Shown: piece after piece, positions 45,563 to 54,059 of the stretch | Numbering within the stretch: the stretch's first letter is position 1 | Layout: the number at the start of each line of letters is the position of its first letter | Translations under genes and position numbers: made by a program | Notes under the pieces: generated by a model | What the model saw: only the letters and a program-made list of their open reading frames with translations | Database searches by the model: none | What the model was told of the DNA's origin: nothing | Source of the DNA: CAYVQF01 sp964454015 | Lineage (GTDB): Bacteria; Myxococcota_A; Bradymonadia; UBA4248 | Length of the DNA stretch: 64,000 nt | Direction: 5' to 3' | NCBI GenBank assembly: GCA_964454015.1 | Contig: CAYVQF010000025.1 | Coordinates: 1-64,000, forward strand

Positions 45563-48500
45563 ATGAAAGAGAAGAAAGGTTCTCAGGAAAGCACGAAAGG
45601 ACGCGGCGATGGCGCTGCGGCGAAGGCGGGCCCTGTGGCGGATCTGGCGGATCTTGCGCTGTCTTTGCAGGGTCCGGAGCAGTTGGAGGTGTTTTCCACG
45701 CAGATCGATGACGCAGGGGTGGAGGCATTGCTACATGGCGCGGCGCCAGCCGCTCGGATCAACGGCTTGCGCTTGCTTGGGCTCAAGGCTCAGGCGCTAC
45801 CCGGCCTGGTGGAGGCCCTCTCTGATGTGGACAGCGCGGTGCGGCTAGCTGCGGCGCAGACTCTTGCCATCGTGGGTGTTCAGGCGCCGGGGCTGCTGTT
45901 GGAGGCGGCGCGCCGATTTCCGCAGCAAGATGCAGAAGCTCAGGGGACGCTGGCCGAGGCCTGTGCGCAGCTTTTGGAGCATCGCGGCGAGGATTTGTTG
46001 GAGTTGTTGCGCGATGAGGCGGCGACGGTCATGCCTCTCCATGGCCTCTTCACTGCCATGGGCCCGGGGGTGGTTCCTCTGTTGAACCAGGGGGTGGTCG
46101 ACCTCTCGCCCTTGATTCGTGCCAACGCCTTGCGCTTGCTTTGTGTCTTCGCTGAGCAGGGTCTGGAGGTCGATCTGCGGCATTTGGAGGCGGCGTTGGC
46201 AGACGGCGTTGCCGAGGTTCGGGAGGCCGCGGCCGGGTTGTTGCGGGTGGTGGATGCCAAGCTGGAGATGGACAAGCATGCGCCCAAGCCGTTGCCCATT
46301 GCGGGCTTTGCGGAGTTCATGCTGGAGGTCAATGAGATCGAGCAGTATCAGGCGAACCTGAATGGTCATCATCTGGCGGCGCTGTTGAGCGATGGGCGCA
46401 TGAACGTGCGGGCGAACGCGGCCCGAGGCTTGGGTGTCATCGGCTGGCCGACGCACCAGTTGGTGTTGGCGCTCAAAGACGGTGAAGCGGCGGTGCGTGA
46501 GGCCGCGGCATGGGCGTTGGCGCGCTTGGCCCAGGCGGGCCACCCGGCGTTGTTGCTGCGGGCGGTCCCGGTGCTGCACGAGCAGAGCGATGCGGTGACG
46601 GCGCCGATATTGCGGGGACTGGCAGAGCTGGCGGGCAAGGAGGATGGGTTGCTCATCGAAGCCTTGCGGGTACCGAGCACCATCGCGCGGCAGACGGTCT
46701 TACAGGTTTTCGAGTTATTGGGGGCCGTGGGTTTGCCGATCCTATACGAGGCCTTGCGGCACGAGTCGTTGATGATCCGCCTCAACGCCATCGAGGGGAT
46801 TGGTCGCCTGTGGGAGCAGGGTCACCCCATCGATGTCGGGGGCTTGGATCCAGCGCTGGAGGACACGGCCAACAACGTGCGTCAGCGGGCGGTGGAGATC
46901 CGCGAGGCTGCTTGGGCGCGCTCGTCGCGTAAGCCGCAGCTTCTGGAGGCGCGTCCGCTGCCCAGCGAGGCTTTTGGGCAAGAAGTGTTGGAGGTGGAGG
47001 CGCTGGAGGCCATGAAGGCCGCGTTGGATCTGGCCGTGATTCAGCCCTTGCTCAGTGACGGTCGGGCGGTGGTGCGGGCCAATGCGGCGCGTTCGTTGGG
47101 GGTCTTGGGTGAGGTGAGCCCGCACTTGTCGTTGTTGTTGCGGGACAGCGACGATGGCGTGCGCAGTGCAGCGGCGCACGCCGTACAGTTGCTGGGTCCG
47201 GCGGCGCAGTCCATGGCGGCGGGGATCGTCTCGGCGCTTCAGGGGGCGTCAGTGACGGTGGCCCAGCATCTGCGGGAGGCGTTGCGGTCGTGGGTAGGGG
47301 TGGCGGACGCGGCGCTGATCGAGGCGATGCGGATTCCTGTGGCGCAGGCCGAGCAGAGCCTGATGCCCCTCTTTGATGCCATGGGGGAAGAGGCGCTGCC
47401 TCTGCTGAGTGCAGCCCTCAAGAATGACTCGAACCAGGTGCGGATGAACGCGTTGCAGGGCTTGCACCGTCTGGTGCGGAGCGGGGTCGAGGTAGAGATC
47501 GCCTTGATTCGCCCCTTGACTTTCTCGCACCTGGACGAGATCAAGCGGGCCGCAGAAGTGCTGTATCGCGCGATTTTGACGCGGCGCCGTCGTCCCAACG
47601 AGGCGATCAAGGTTCTGCCGACAGCAGATTTCGATAGCCGGCGCTTGACGGCGGAGGAGCTCGACGCCGCCGGGCTGAGTGTCGAGCTGCTCGAGGAGCT
47701 TCTGGATGATGGGCGCCCCATGGTCCGGGCCAACGCGACGGCCGGGCTGTCCCATCTGGGCCACGCTTCGGCGCGCCTTGGCATCTTGCTCCTCGACGGC
47801 GATGGGGAGGTGCGGCGCGCGGCGGCACAAGCGCTGGTAGCGTTGGGGGCGGAGGCCGCCTCGTTGCTACCGCGGGTGGTGTCGGTCTTCGAGAAAGCCG
47901 ATGACGAGATAAGCGAGTTGCTGACCCAAGCCTTCAGGAACTTGATCGGCGTGGCGGATGATGTCTTGATTGAGACCTTGCGGATGCCATCGGCGCGGGC
48001 CGAGTCAACGGCGTTGGCACTCTTTGCGCGTCTTGGCGAGGCGGCGTTGCCTATCGCCTTGCGTGCGTTGCGCGACGAGTCGGTCATGGTGCGGGTCAAC
48101 GCGGGCCTGGCCTTGGAGCGACTGATGGCGCAAGGGCTCTGGGTGGACATGGCGCCTTTGCAGATCGCCGCGCAGGACCACGTGGAGGAGTTTCGCCGCA
48201 TCGTGCAGCGTTTGATGCGGGCGGTGCAAGCGCGCCAGCAAAGCGCGCCTTACGAGCTGCCCCCCATGGGCATCGCGGATTTCAACCAATGCCTGTTGTC
48301 GCGTGAAGTGTTGGAGGCGGCGCGGGATGCGGTGGATGTGGATCGCGTGGTGATGTCTTTTCACGATGGTCGCCTGATAGGTCGCGCCAACGCAGCGGCG
48401 CTGGCGGCTTACAAGGGTCCATTGGCGCCGGCCCATGTGGAGGCGCTTGCCATCATGTTGCGCGATGTGGCGGTGGAAGTGCGGCGTGAAGCCGGGCGGT

Positions 48501-49696
48501 CTCTGGGGCTGCTCAAGCAGTATCCCCAGGTGGTGGTGCCGCGGCTTCTGGCTGCCATGCACGATGCCGATCCCGACACCAGGGCGATCTATCTCGAGGC
48601 GATCGAGGCGTATGGCGATGCGGCGGCGCCGCATGTGTTGGCGGCTCTGGAGCGTCCAGGGGTCGATGTGAACGTGGCGTTGGACCCTCTGGTAGAGCGT
48701 CGGCGGGATCTCTTCTTGCCGCCGTTGGTAGAGATAGCACGGGCGCGCCACAGCTCGGAGATCGCCCGTTTGCGCGCCGTGCGCCTCCTGACGCAATGGG
48801 GACAGGACGACGAAGCAGCGCAGTTGGTGGTGAAGCGCTACTATGAGGCCCGCAAGCCGCCAACGGCGGACGTGGAACCACCACCACGGCGGGAGCGGGG
48901 CAAGCCCGTAGAGGCGGAGCCGTGGCCCATTCCCGATTTCGACACGGCTTACCTCGATGCGGGCGTGCTCAAGAAGCACACCAAGACGCTGGGTGTCGAG
49001 CGTTTGCGGGCGGCGCTCAGCGATGGGCGGGTTTGGGTGCGGCGCAACGCCGTGGTTTTGTGTGGCCTGATGGGGAAGCATGCCGGCGAGTTGGTGTACT
49101 TGCTGGCCCTATCTCTGAAAGACAGTGAAGAAGATGTCGTGCTGGCGGCGGTGGAGACCTTGGCGCGGCTGCGTCAGGCGCCGGAACACTGTGTGCCGGC
49201 GTTGGCCGAGCGGATGCCGCTGCGTGAAGACGCAGTCCAGCAGGCCATTCTCCAGGCTCTTGCCGCTCATGGCGATGATGTGCCACCCATTTTGGTGCGG
49301 CAGCTCATCAAGTATCCGGCGAAGTATTTGGAGATTCTCATGGTTCTGGTGCGCCCACAGCCAGAGCCCTGGATCGACCTCTTGGTGGGTGCCCTTGGCG
49401 CCGAGCACCCCCTGAAAGTTCGGGAGGCTGCACTGCTGCTCCTGCTGCAAATGGGCGGTGCTGTGGCGCGCATTCGGCCAGTGCTGTTGGCGCTGCTCGA
49501 TGAGAAGGACGGGGCGTTGTGCATGATGGCAGTGCAGACCTTGGCCAAGCTCCCCTTCGAACAGGCGACGGTGGACCGATTGCTGCAACTGCGCAAAGTG
49601 AACTTCCTGAACTCGGTGCAGAACGCGCTGCGCGGGGCGTTCATCGCGCTCTTGGGAGAGATCCCCGAAGAGGAAGAGGAAGAGCCTGAGTACTGA
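45563..49696 (+). CDS. Giant HEAT/PBS-lyase-repeat protein, 1377 aa
   Basis: The protein consists almost wholly of HEAT-type alpha-helical repeats (for example VRANAARGLGVIG, VREAAAWALARLAQAG, VRRNAVVLCGLMG). After an N-terminal array of about 240 residues it shows five higher-order modules of 214-222 residues, each opening with a (P/G)xxxF(D/N/G) strand-like motif and an SDGR/DDGR/HDGR-x(2)-RANA core. There is no signal peptide, membrane segment or catalytic motif, so it should be cytosolic. HEAT arrays bind proteins or nucleic acids; the partner is unknown. ATG 45563 is chosen for its position; an upstream in-frame ATG at 45506 encodes basic residues unlike the family. The C-terminal tail is very acidic (EEEEEEPEY). 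Confidence 0.85.
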   Translation: MKEKKGSQESTKGRGDGAAAKAGPVADLADLALSLQGPEQLEVFSTQIDDAGVEALLHGAAPAARINGLRLLGLKAQALPGLVEALSDVDSAVRLAAAQTLAIVGVQAPGLLLEAARRFPQQDAEAQGTLAEACAQLLEHRGEDLLELLRDEAATVMPLHGLFTAMGPGVVPLLNQGVVDLSPLIRANALRLLCVFAEQGLEVDLRHLEAALADGVAEVREAAAGLLRVVDAKLEMDKHAPKPLPIAGFAEFMLEVNEIEQYQANLNGHHLAALLSDGRMNVRANAARGLGVIGWPTHQLVLALKDGEAAVREAAAWALARLAQAGHPALLLRAVPVLHEQSDAVTAPILRGLAELAGKEDGLLIEALRVPSTIARQTVLQVFELLGAVGLPILYEALRHESLMIRLNAIEGIGRLWEQGHPIDVGGLDPALEDTANNVRQRAVEIREAAWARSSRKPQLLEARPLPSEAFGQEVLEVEALEAMKAALDLAVIQPLLSDGRAVVRANAARSLGVLGEVSPHLSLLLRDSDDGVRSAAAHAVQLLGPAAQSMAAGIVSALQGASVTVAQHLREALRSWVGVADAALIEAMRIPVAQAEQSLMPLFDAMGEEALPLLSAALKNDSNQVRMNALQGLHRLVRSGVEVEIALIRPLTFSHLDEIKRAAEVLYRAILTRRRRPNEAIKVLPTADFDSRRLTAEELDAAGLSVELLEELLDDGRPMVRANATAGLSHLGHASARLGILLLDGDGEVRRAAAQALVALGAEAASLLPRVVSVFEKADDEISELLTQAFRNLIGVADDVLIETLRMPSARAESTALALFARLGEAALPIALRALRDESVMVRVNAGLALERLMAQGLWVDMAPLQIAAQDHVEEFRRIVQRLMRAVQARQQSAPYELPPMGIADFNQCLLSREVLEAARDAVDVDRVVMSFHDGRLIGRANAAALAAYKGPLAPAHVEALAIMLRDVAVEVRREAGRSLGLLKQYPQVVVPRLLAAMHDADPDTRAIYLEAIEAYGDAAAPHVLAALERPGVDVNVALDPLVERRRDLFLPPLVEIARARHSSEIARLRAVRLLTQWGQDDEAAQLVVKRYYEARKPPTADVEPPPRRERGKPVEAEPWPIPDFDTAYLDAGVLKKHTKTLGVERLRAALSDGRVWVRRNAVVLCGLMGKHAGELVYLLALSLKDSEEDVVLAAVETLARLRQAPEHCVPALAERMPLREDAVQQAILQALAAHGDDVPPILVRQLIKYPAKYLEILMVLVRPQPEPWIDLLVGALGAEHPLKVREAALLLLLQMGGAVARIRPVLLALLDEKDGALCMMAVQTLAKLPFEQATVDRLLQLRKVNFLNSVQNALRGAFIALLGEIPEEEEEEPEY
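46292..49696 (+). repeat. Five ~220-residue HEAT super-repeats
   Basis: Module starts are near residues 244, 466, 685, 899 and 1121 (DNA 46292, 46958, 47615, 48257 and 48923), spacing 222, 219, 214 and 222. Each contains its DGR..RANA element about 30-35 residues in. DNA identity between modules is visibly low, so the duplication is old and the protein period is maintained by selection. Confidence 0.75.
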
Positions 49697-49776
49697 TTCG
49701 ATGGGGCCGCGTCCCTTTGCCGGTCCCAGGTCAGCGGCGCGGGTGGTGGTGGTGGTGCAGAACAGGGGGTCGGGTT

Positions 49777-50274
49777 CTACCAGCGCGTGTAGACGGAGAT
49801 GAGCTCGGGGGTGCGGGAGCGGTACTTGTCGAGGAACTTGCGCAGCGCCTCGAGGGCGCCGGGGTCGTGCTTGTCCAGGCCGATTTTTTCCTCGAATTCG
49901 AGCCACTTTTTGAGTTTTTCTTGGGCGTCGGGGCTGAGGTCCTGTTTCTTTTTCATGCGTTGCATCTGCTCGATGTGGAAAGCAAACTCGCCCATCTCCG
50001 CCGGGATTTGGCGCCCGCAATAGGTTACGGGGCCGCAGGGCTCGAGGCGGCGTGGTCCCATTCCCATGAGGAACTTGAAGGGGGCGCCTGTCAGCTCTTC
50101 GACCTTGCGGAAGATGTCACCGATGGAGATGTGGGAAAAGTAAATGGTTCCGAGATGCTGGCCGAGGCGCTCCAGGTGGCCGGCGATCTCCGTGCCCTCG
50201 ACCATGTCGCGGGTCATGATTTTTTCTTCGAGAACCCGGGTGTCACAGGCGTAGAAAGTGAGCTCGTCTTTCAT
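49777..50274 (-). CDS. Conserved hypothetical protein, 165 aa
   Basis: I do not recognise this family. The protein begins MKDELTFYACDTRVLEEKI, has a mixed alpha/beta first half (LERLGQHLGTIYFSHISIGDIFRKVEELTGAPFKFLMGMG), a Cys-containing turn (PCGPVTYCGRQIPA) and a helical second half rich in Lys and Glu. No signal or membrane segment. The ATG at 50274 has AAGGAA six bases upstream; an upstream in-frame start at 50331 lacks one. It converges with the HEAT gene and diverges from queE. Clearly coding by its codon pattern and complete frame, but function unknown. Confidence 0.7.
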   Translation of the reverse strand: MKDELTFYACDTRVLEEKIMTRDMVEGTEIAGHLERLGQHLGTIYFSHISIGDIFRKVEELTGAPFKFLMGMGPRRLEPCGPVTYCGRQIPAEMGEFAFHIEQMQRMKKKQDLSPDAQEKLKKWLEFEEKIGLDKHDPGALEALRKFLDKYRSRTPELISVYTRW

Positions 50275-50339
50275 GGCGTTCCTTGTTTTCTGAGGGGACC
50301 AGGCCCAAAAAAGGGAGGCCGCAGAATGCAACCAGGCGG

Positions 50340-50368
50340 TTGAGTCTAACGCAGAGAAGGGATATGTC
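50340..50368 (+). promoter_or_regulatory. Possible promoter for queE-queD
   Basis: TTGAGT (50340-50345) and TATGTC (50363-50368) are 17 bases apart, 4/6 and 3/6 matches, about 65 bases upstream of queE in a divergent intergenic region. No preQ1-riboswitch-like fold is obvious. Confidence 0.3.
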
Positions 50369-50433
50369 TATGGGCCGCCTGCCGGGTGGCTGCACTTGGC
50401 GCGCGTGGCAGGGTAAGGAGATGGGAGGTGTAG

Positions 50434-51105
50434 ATGGCCAGCTTCGACGTCGACATGGCGCAGACCATGGAGATCACCGAGATCTTTCACTCGATTCAGG
50501 GGGAGTCGGCGGCGGCAGGCATGCCTTGCCATTTCATCCGCACGGCAGGGTGTAATCTGCGCTGTCCGTGGTGTGATAGCGCCTATGCCTTTGGCAGAGG
50601 GCAAGAGCTGTCTCTGGCGGCGATTTTGGAGCGCCTGAAGACCTTCCCTCCCTGCCAGATGGTCGAGCTCACCGGTGGTGAGCCCATGCTGCAAGCGGCC
50701 GCGGTGCCGCTGATGCAGGTGTTGTTGGACAAAGGTTATCGGGTCTTGCTCGAGACCAACGGCACCTTGGATCTGCGCCAGGTGCCGCGGGCGGTGACCA
50801 AGATCGTGGACATCAAGCCCCCGAGCGCTGGCATTGACCCGGGGGCGCTGTGGAAGAACTTGGATGGTCTCTCGCCGCACGACGAGGTGAAGTGCGTGAT
50901 CACGAGCCACGCCGATTATGCCTGGGCGCGGGACAAGGTCTTGGATTTGGGCTTATTGGATTTGCTGACGGTGAGTTTCAGCCCGGTATGGGGTGAAGTG
51001 GATGCGCGGGATTTGAGTCGCTGGATTTTGGCGGATGGCTTGCCGATTCGGCTCAATCTGCAGTTGCACAAGTTCATCTGGGGTGCAGGGGTGGCCGGTG
51101 TGTGA
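50434..51105 (+). CDS. queE: 7-carboxy-7-deazaguanine synthase (radical SAM), queuosine pathway
   Basis: Radical SAM enzyme that makes 7-carboxy-7-deazaguanine from 6-carboxytetrahydropterin. The cluster motif CxxxCxxC is C40, C44 and C47 in AGCNLRCPWCDSAYA, preceded by FHSIQGESAAAGMPCHFIR, the diagnostic QueE opening. GGEP (in TGGEPMLQ) and VDIKPPSAG follow. ATG 50434 has GGGAGG six bases upstream. queD, 38 bases downstream, makes its substrate. queC and queF are not in the window, so the rest of the pathway is elsewhere. Confidence 0.94.
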   Translation: MASFDVDMAQTMEITEIFHSIQGESAAAGMPCHFIRTAGCNLRCPWCDSAYAFGRGQELSLAAILERLKTFPPCQMVELTGGEPMLQAAAVPLMQVLLDKGYRVLLETNGTLDLRQVPRAVTKIVDIKPPSAGIDPGALWKNLDGLSPHDEVKCVITSHADYAWARDKVLDLGLLDLLTVSFSPVWGEVDARDLSRWILADGLPIRLNLQLHKFIWGAGVAGV

Positions 51106-51142
51106 CGGGTTCTGGGCGAGCTCGGGTCAGTCGTAGAGGAGG

Positions 51143-51514
51143 GTGCGCAAGGTGGAGTTGAGGAAGATGTTTCGTTTCGAGGCGGCTCACCGGCTGCCAC
51201 AGGTTCCGGTGGGGCACAAGTGCCATCGTCTGCATGGGCACAGCTACCGCATCGAAGTGGTGATCGAAGGTGCCGTGGACCCGCAGATGGGTTGGGTCGT
51301 GGACTTTGCGGACATTGCTGCGGCGTGGCAGCCCCTGCACGAACAGCTCGACCACTACTATTTGAACGAGGTGGTGGGACTGGAGAACCCCACATCAGAG
51401 GTGTTGGCCGTGTGGATTTACGAGCGTCTCCAGGCAGCTCTGCCGCAGCTCAAGGCGATCATCGTGCATGAGACCTGTACGGCGAGTGCGATCTACTCGG
51501 GGCCGCAGCCATGA
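51143..51514 (+). CDS. queD: 6-carboxytetrahydropterin synthase
   Basis: Zinc enzyme that converts 7,8-dihydroneopterin triphosphate to 6-carboxytetrahydropterin. Zinc ligands: His16 in FEAAHRL and His31 and His33 in LHGHSY; the catalytic Cys27 precedes them. The DFADI and LDHYYLNE segments and a final ETCTASA(I)Y match the family. At 123 residues it is standard. The GTG at 51143 is very close to its GAGGAGG; GTG 51152 or ATG 51167 are alternative starts. Its stop overlaps the next start (ATGA). Confidence 0.93.
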   Translation: MRKVELRKMFRFEAAHRLPQVPVGHKCHRLHGHSYRIEVVIEGAVDPQMGWVVDFADIAAAWQPLHEQLDHYYLNEVVGLENPTSEVLAVWIYERLQAALPQLKAIIVHETCTASAIYSGPQP

Positions 51515-52494
51515 GCGGGGAGCAGGCAGGGTTGCGGGCGGTGGTGTTGGCGGCAGGGCAGGGCACTCGGATGCGTTCGGCTTTGCCCAAGGTGATGCAC
51601 CGCATCGTGGGGCGTCCGCTGGTGGACCACGTGCTGCTGGCGGCCCAGGCCGCGGGGGTCGCGGAGGCGGTGGTGGTGGTGGGGCACGGGCGAGAGCAGG
51701 TCGAGGCTTATCTGGGCGCGACTTGGGCCGCGGGGGATGTGGCCATTGCCTTTGCGCATCAAGTCGAGCAATTGGGGACGGCCGATGCCGTGCGTTGTGC
51801 GCTGGAGGTGCTCGGCGAGGCCGATGGACCGGTGTTGATCCTCTATGGCGATGTTCCCAACCTGCAGGGTGAGACCCTCGGCCGCTTGGTGGCGGCACTG
51901 CCCGCGGGAGGGCTGTCCTTGCTGACGGCGGTGGTGCCCGATCCTTCTGGCTATGGCCGGATCGTGAGGCGCGCTGGTGCGGTGATGGGGATCGTGGAGG
52001 ATCGCGACTGCAGCGCCACGGAGCGAGAGATTTGCGAGGTGAATGCGGGCGTCTACTGCGTGGCGCTGAGCTTCTTGCGCGAGCATCTGCGCGGGGTGAC
52101 GTCCACGAACGCGGCGCGCGAGTTTTACCTGACCGATTTGGTCGCCGTGGCCGCAGCGCAAGGGGGCGCCCAGGCGTTGGTGGTGACAGATGCGGCTGAA
52201 GTGGCGGGTGTCAACGACAGGGTTCAGCTTGCTGCGGCGGCGCGTTGGGCCCAGCAACGGGTGAACGCGCGGTGGATGCAGGCAGGGGTGAGCATGGCGA
52301 GTCCGGAGACGACCCACATCGATGTGGACGCGTGTCTGGCGCCGGGGGTGGCGCTGGGGCCCGGGGTCTGTGTCTTGGGGAGGAGTCGTCTGGGTGCCGG
52401 GGTGGTGGTTGGGGCCAACGCGGTCTTGGAAGACGTGGTGCTCGAGCCGGGTGAAGTGGTGGCGCCTTTGAGTTTGCGTCGGCCTGTCGTGTGA
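51511..52494 (+). CDS. GlmU-like nucleotidyltransferase without the acetyltransferase domain, 327 aa
   Basis: The N-terminal domain is GlmU-type uridylyltransferase: LAAGQGTRMRSALPKVMH (13-30), YGDVPNLQ, NAGVYC and VNDRVQLA. GlmU is about 450-460 residues, with a C-terminal left-handed beta-helix acetyltransferase; here only two or three hexapeptide turns remain (GVALGPGVCVLG, GVVVGANAVL), then it ends. The frame is clean, so this looks like a stable shortened form, not a recent truncation. It could make UDP-GlcNAc or another nucleotide sugar, with acetylation done elsewhere. Translationally coupled to queD, which has no obvious functional link. Confidence 0.8.
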   Translation: MSGEQAGLRAVVLAAGQGTRMRSALPKVMHRIVGRPLVDHVLLAAQAAGVAEAVVVVGHGREQVEAYLGATWAAGDVAIAFAHQVEQLGTADAVRCALEVLGEADGPVLILYGDVPNLQGETLGRLVAALPAGGLSLLTAVVPDPSGYGRIVRRAGAVMGIVEDRDCSATEREICEVNAGVYCVALSFLREHLRGVTSTNAAREFYLTDLVAVAAAQGGAQALVVTDAAEVAGVNDRVQLAAAARWAQQRVNARWMQAGVSMASPETTHIDVDACLAPGVALGPGVCVLGRSRLGAGVVVGANAVLEDVVLEPGEVVAPLSLRRPVV

Positions 52495-52635
52495 AGGTGG
52501 TGGGGCGCTTGTCCACTGGAGGGGTGGTTGGCCAGGCGTGCGCCGCGGTTGTGGCCTCCGATGGGGGCGGTTGCGTTGGGAGTTGGTGGGTTAAAGGCTT
52601 TTTTGATTGGGGTGTTAGCGCGTGTCGGCCGGGTT

Positions 52636-52669
52636 GGCACGGAGTCTGCTGTGGAGGGCGCTCCGTGCC
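52636..52669. other. 9-bp perfect inverted repeat upstream of a lipoprotein gene
   Basis: GGCACGGAG (52636-52644) and CTCCGTGCC (52661-52669) flank a 16-base loop. The hairpin lies 45 bases before the ATG at 52714 and 140 bases after the GlmU-like stop. There is no T-run, so it could be a regulatory leader structure, an operator, or a factor-dependent terminator. A T6 run at about 52599 is not near a stem. Confidence 0.4.
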
Positions 52670-52713
52670 CAATGGCTAGGGTCATCAACCGCTTTTGTTC
52701 GAGGAGCAAAGAC

Positions 52714-53478
52714 ATGAGCTACGCATCCATGCCTTCATTCAGGGTCAATACCCTTCGCAGCGGTCGCGTTTCGGTTTTCGTGCTGTTGGGCCTGGTGCTT
52801 TTACTGGCGTCGGCCTGCAATCCCGTGTACTCGCCGCCGATGCGCACGACCCATTACGGTGCGCCGGGCCATGTGACACCGGGTCAGGGGCGCATTGGTG
52901 TGGCGGCGACCTCAGTGGGCTCCTTTGGACCGAGTTTCGACTGGCCCCTATCTGAGAACTGGCTCATCGAGGCCAGCGGTGATTTGCGATTCGATTACGA
53001 TGGCGACTGGATGATGGGTGCCTTAGGGGCGCGCCATACCTTTCGCGACCTCTTTGGGGTGGATGCGACGCGGGTCAACGGTCTGCATGTGGATGTCGCC
53101 TTTGGTGTCGGGGTTGGGGTGGGAGGTGCCAGCGGGAATGAGGCGTGGGAAGGGGAAGACGGCTCGAGCTCCTATGGCTTCGTGAGTGACGGCAAGACGA
53201 ACCTGGAGCGGACGGCGCTGGGTGGCTATGCCGAGGTGGGTCTGGGTTATAGGATGAGCGATCTGTTTTCGCCCTTTGTTCGGTCCCGCTTCCAGGTGTC
53301 CACGGCGGAGGGCTTGCCGGTGACGCTGTTCACCTCGGCGCTGGCGGGCATCGATTTTACGTTTGGCCCGGTGGCGTTGTACCTGGCGGGTGGGTTCGCG
53401 GGGTACGAGAATGAGGTGGATGGCAACTGGGGCTTCATGGCTGACGCCGGTTTGTCGCTTCGCTTCTCAGCCCACTAG
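52714..53478 (+). CDS. Lipoprotein with outer-membrane-barrel-like domain, 254 aa
   Basis: The signal sequence ends in a lipobox (LLLASAC, lipid Cys at about 33). The mature part starts NPVYSPPMRTTHYGAPGH and continues as amphipathic beta-strands (GRIGVAATSVGSFGPSFDWPLSENWLIEASGDLRFDYDGDWMMGA; HVDVAFGVGVGVGG; GGYAEVGLGYRMSDLFSPFVRSRFQV; PVALYLAGGFAGYE) ending in a LSLRFS strand. The ATG at 52714 is supported by GAGGAG; longer upstream starts translate intergenic sequence. A lipid-anchored barrel is unusual, and the protein may instead be a periplasmic-face beta-structure. Function unknown. Confidence 0.72.
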   Translation: MSYASMPSFRVNTLRSGRVSVFVLLGLVLLLASACNPVYSPPMRTTHYGAPGHVTPGQGRIGVAATSVGSFGPSFDWPLSENWLIEASGDLRFDYDGDWMMGALGARHTFRDLFGVDATRVNGLHVDVAFGVGVGVGGASGNEAWEGEDGSSSYGFVSDGKTNLERTALGGYAEVGLGYRMSDLFSPFVRSRFQVSTAEGLPVTLFTSALAGIDFTFGPVALYLAGGFAGYENEVDGNWGFMADAGLSLRFSAH

Positions 53479-53502
53479 GGCTTGGCGGCGCGCGGGGGCG
53501 GG

Positions 53503-53898
53503 TCAGAGCAGGAAGGTGCTGAGCTCGGGTCTTTCCTGGAGGAGCTCGGAGTTGTCGCGGTTCCACATTTGGATGAAGTGCCCGAACTGGCTGCGCTCAT
53601 AGTTCGAGGGGTGCCAGCATTCGATGCAGAGGTCCCCATCGGGGTCGGCGTAGAAGCGGGCGACGGCCGCGTTCTGGTTGAGGGCGTTGACGAAGCCAAG
53701 ATACTGCAGGGGTTCGGTTTTGGCTTGATCCGAGCTTTTGAAGTAGACCGTGAAGAGGACGCCGCCCGCGAAGGGGCGCATGATGAAGTTCACGCGCGCC
53801 GTGTGGCTGACGGCATAGCGTTGCTCCTCTTGTGGCTCGACGGCGTAGCCCAAGAATTCGAGATGAGTGCGGATACTCTCCAAGACCAGATCTGACAC
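53503..53898 (-). CDS. YbjN-like small protein, 131 aa
   Basis: The layout of strands and helices (IRTHLEFLGYAVEPQEEQRYAVSHTARVNFIMRPFAGGVLFTVYF, LGFVNALNQNAAVARFYADPDGDLCIECWHP, then an alpha-helical end FGHFIQMWNRDNSELL) fits the YbjN/type III secretion chaperone-like fold, including the characteristic FVNALN and a following AR-F strand. It is cytosolic. The start is GTG at 53898 with GAGGAGG about six bases upstream. The family assignment rests on pattern only; a remote homology search would be needed to confirm it. It is divergent from the RarA gene. Confidence 0.6.
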   Translation of the reverse strand: MSDLVLESIRTHLEFLGYAVEPQEEQRYAVSHTARVNFIMRPFAGGVLFTVYFKSSDQAKTEPLQYLGFVNALNQNAAVARFYADPDGDLCIECWHPSNYERSQFGHFIQMWNRDNSELLQERPELSTFLL

Positions 53899-53932
53899 AG
53901 CCTACCTCCTCTACGTCGTGGCCGTTTGGTCA

Positions 53933-53961
53933 GGTATAACAGCCTGCGGTGGAGGCGGCAA
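53933..53961 (-). promoter_or_regulatory. Probable promoter for the YbjN-like gene
   Basis: On the minus strand TTGCCG (53961-53956) is 17 bases from TATACC (53938-53933), 3/6 to 4/6 matches. It is about 35 bases upstream of the GTG at 53898. Confidence 0.4.
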
Positions 53962-53981
53962 GCGAGGGCTGGCGACGCAGG

Positions 53982-54011
53982 TTGACAGGGGGTGTGGGGG
54001 CAGGCTTTCAT
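53982..54011 (+). promoter_or_regulatory. Probable promoter for the rarA-fusion gene
   Basis: A perfect TTGACA (53982-53987) lies 18 bases before TTTCAT (54006-54011), a 4/6 -10. It is 48 bases upstream of the TTG start at 54060. Together with the minus-strand boxes it makes a compact divergent promoter region. Confidence 0.45.
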
Positions 54012-54059
54012 CGGTTAGGTCAAGGCCCGCCGGCAGGGGGGCCGTGAGTGGAGGTGGCT

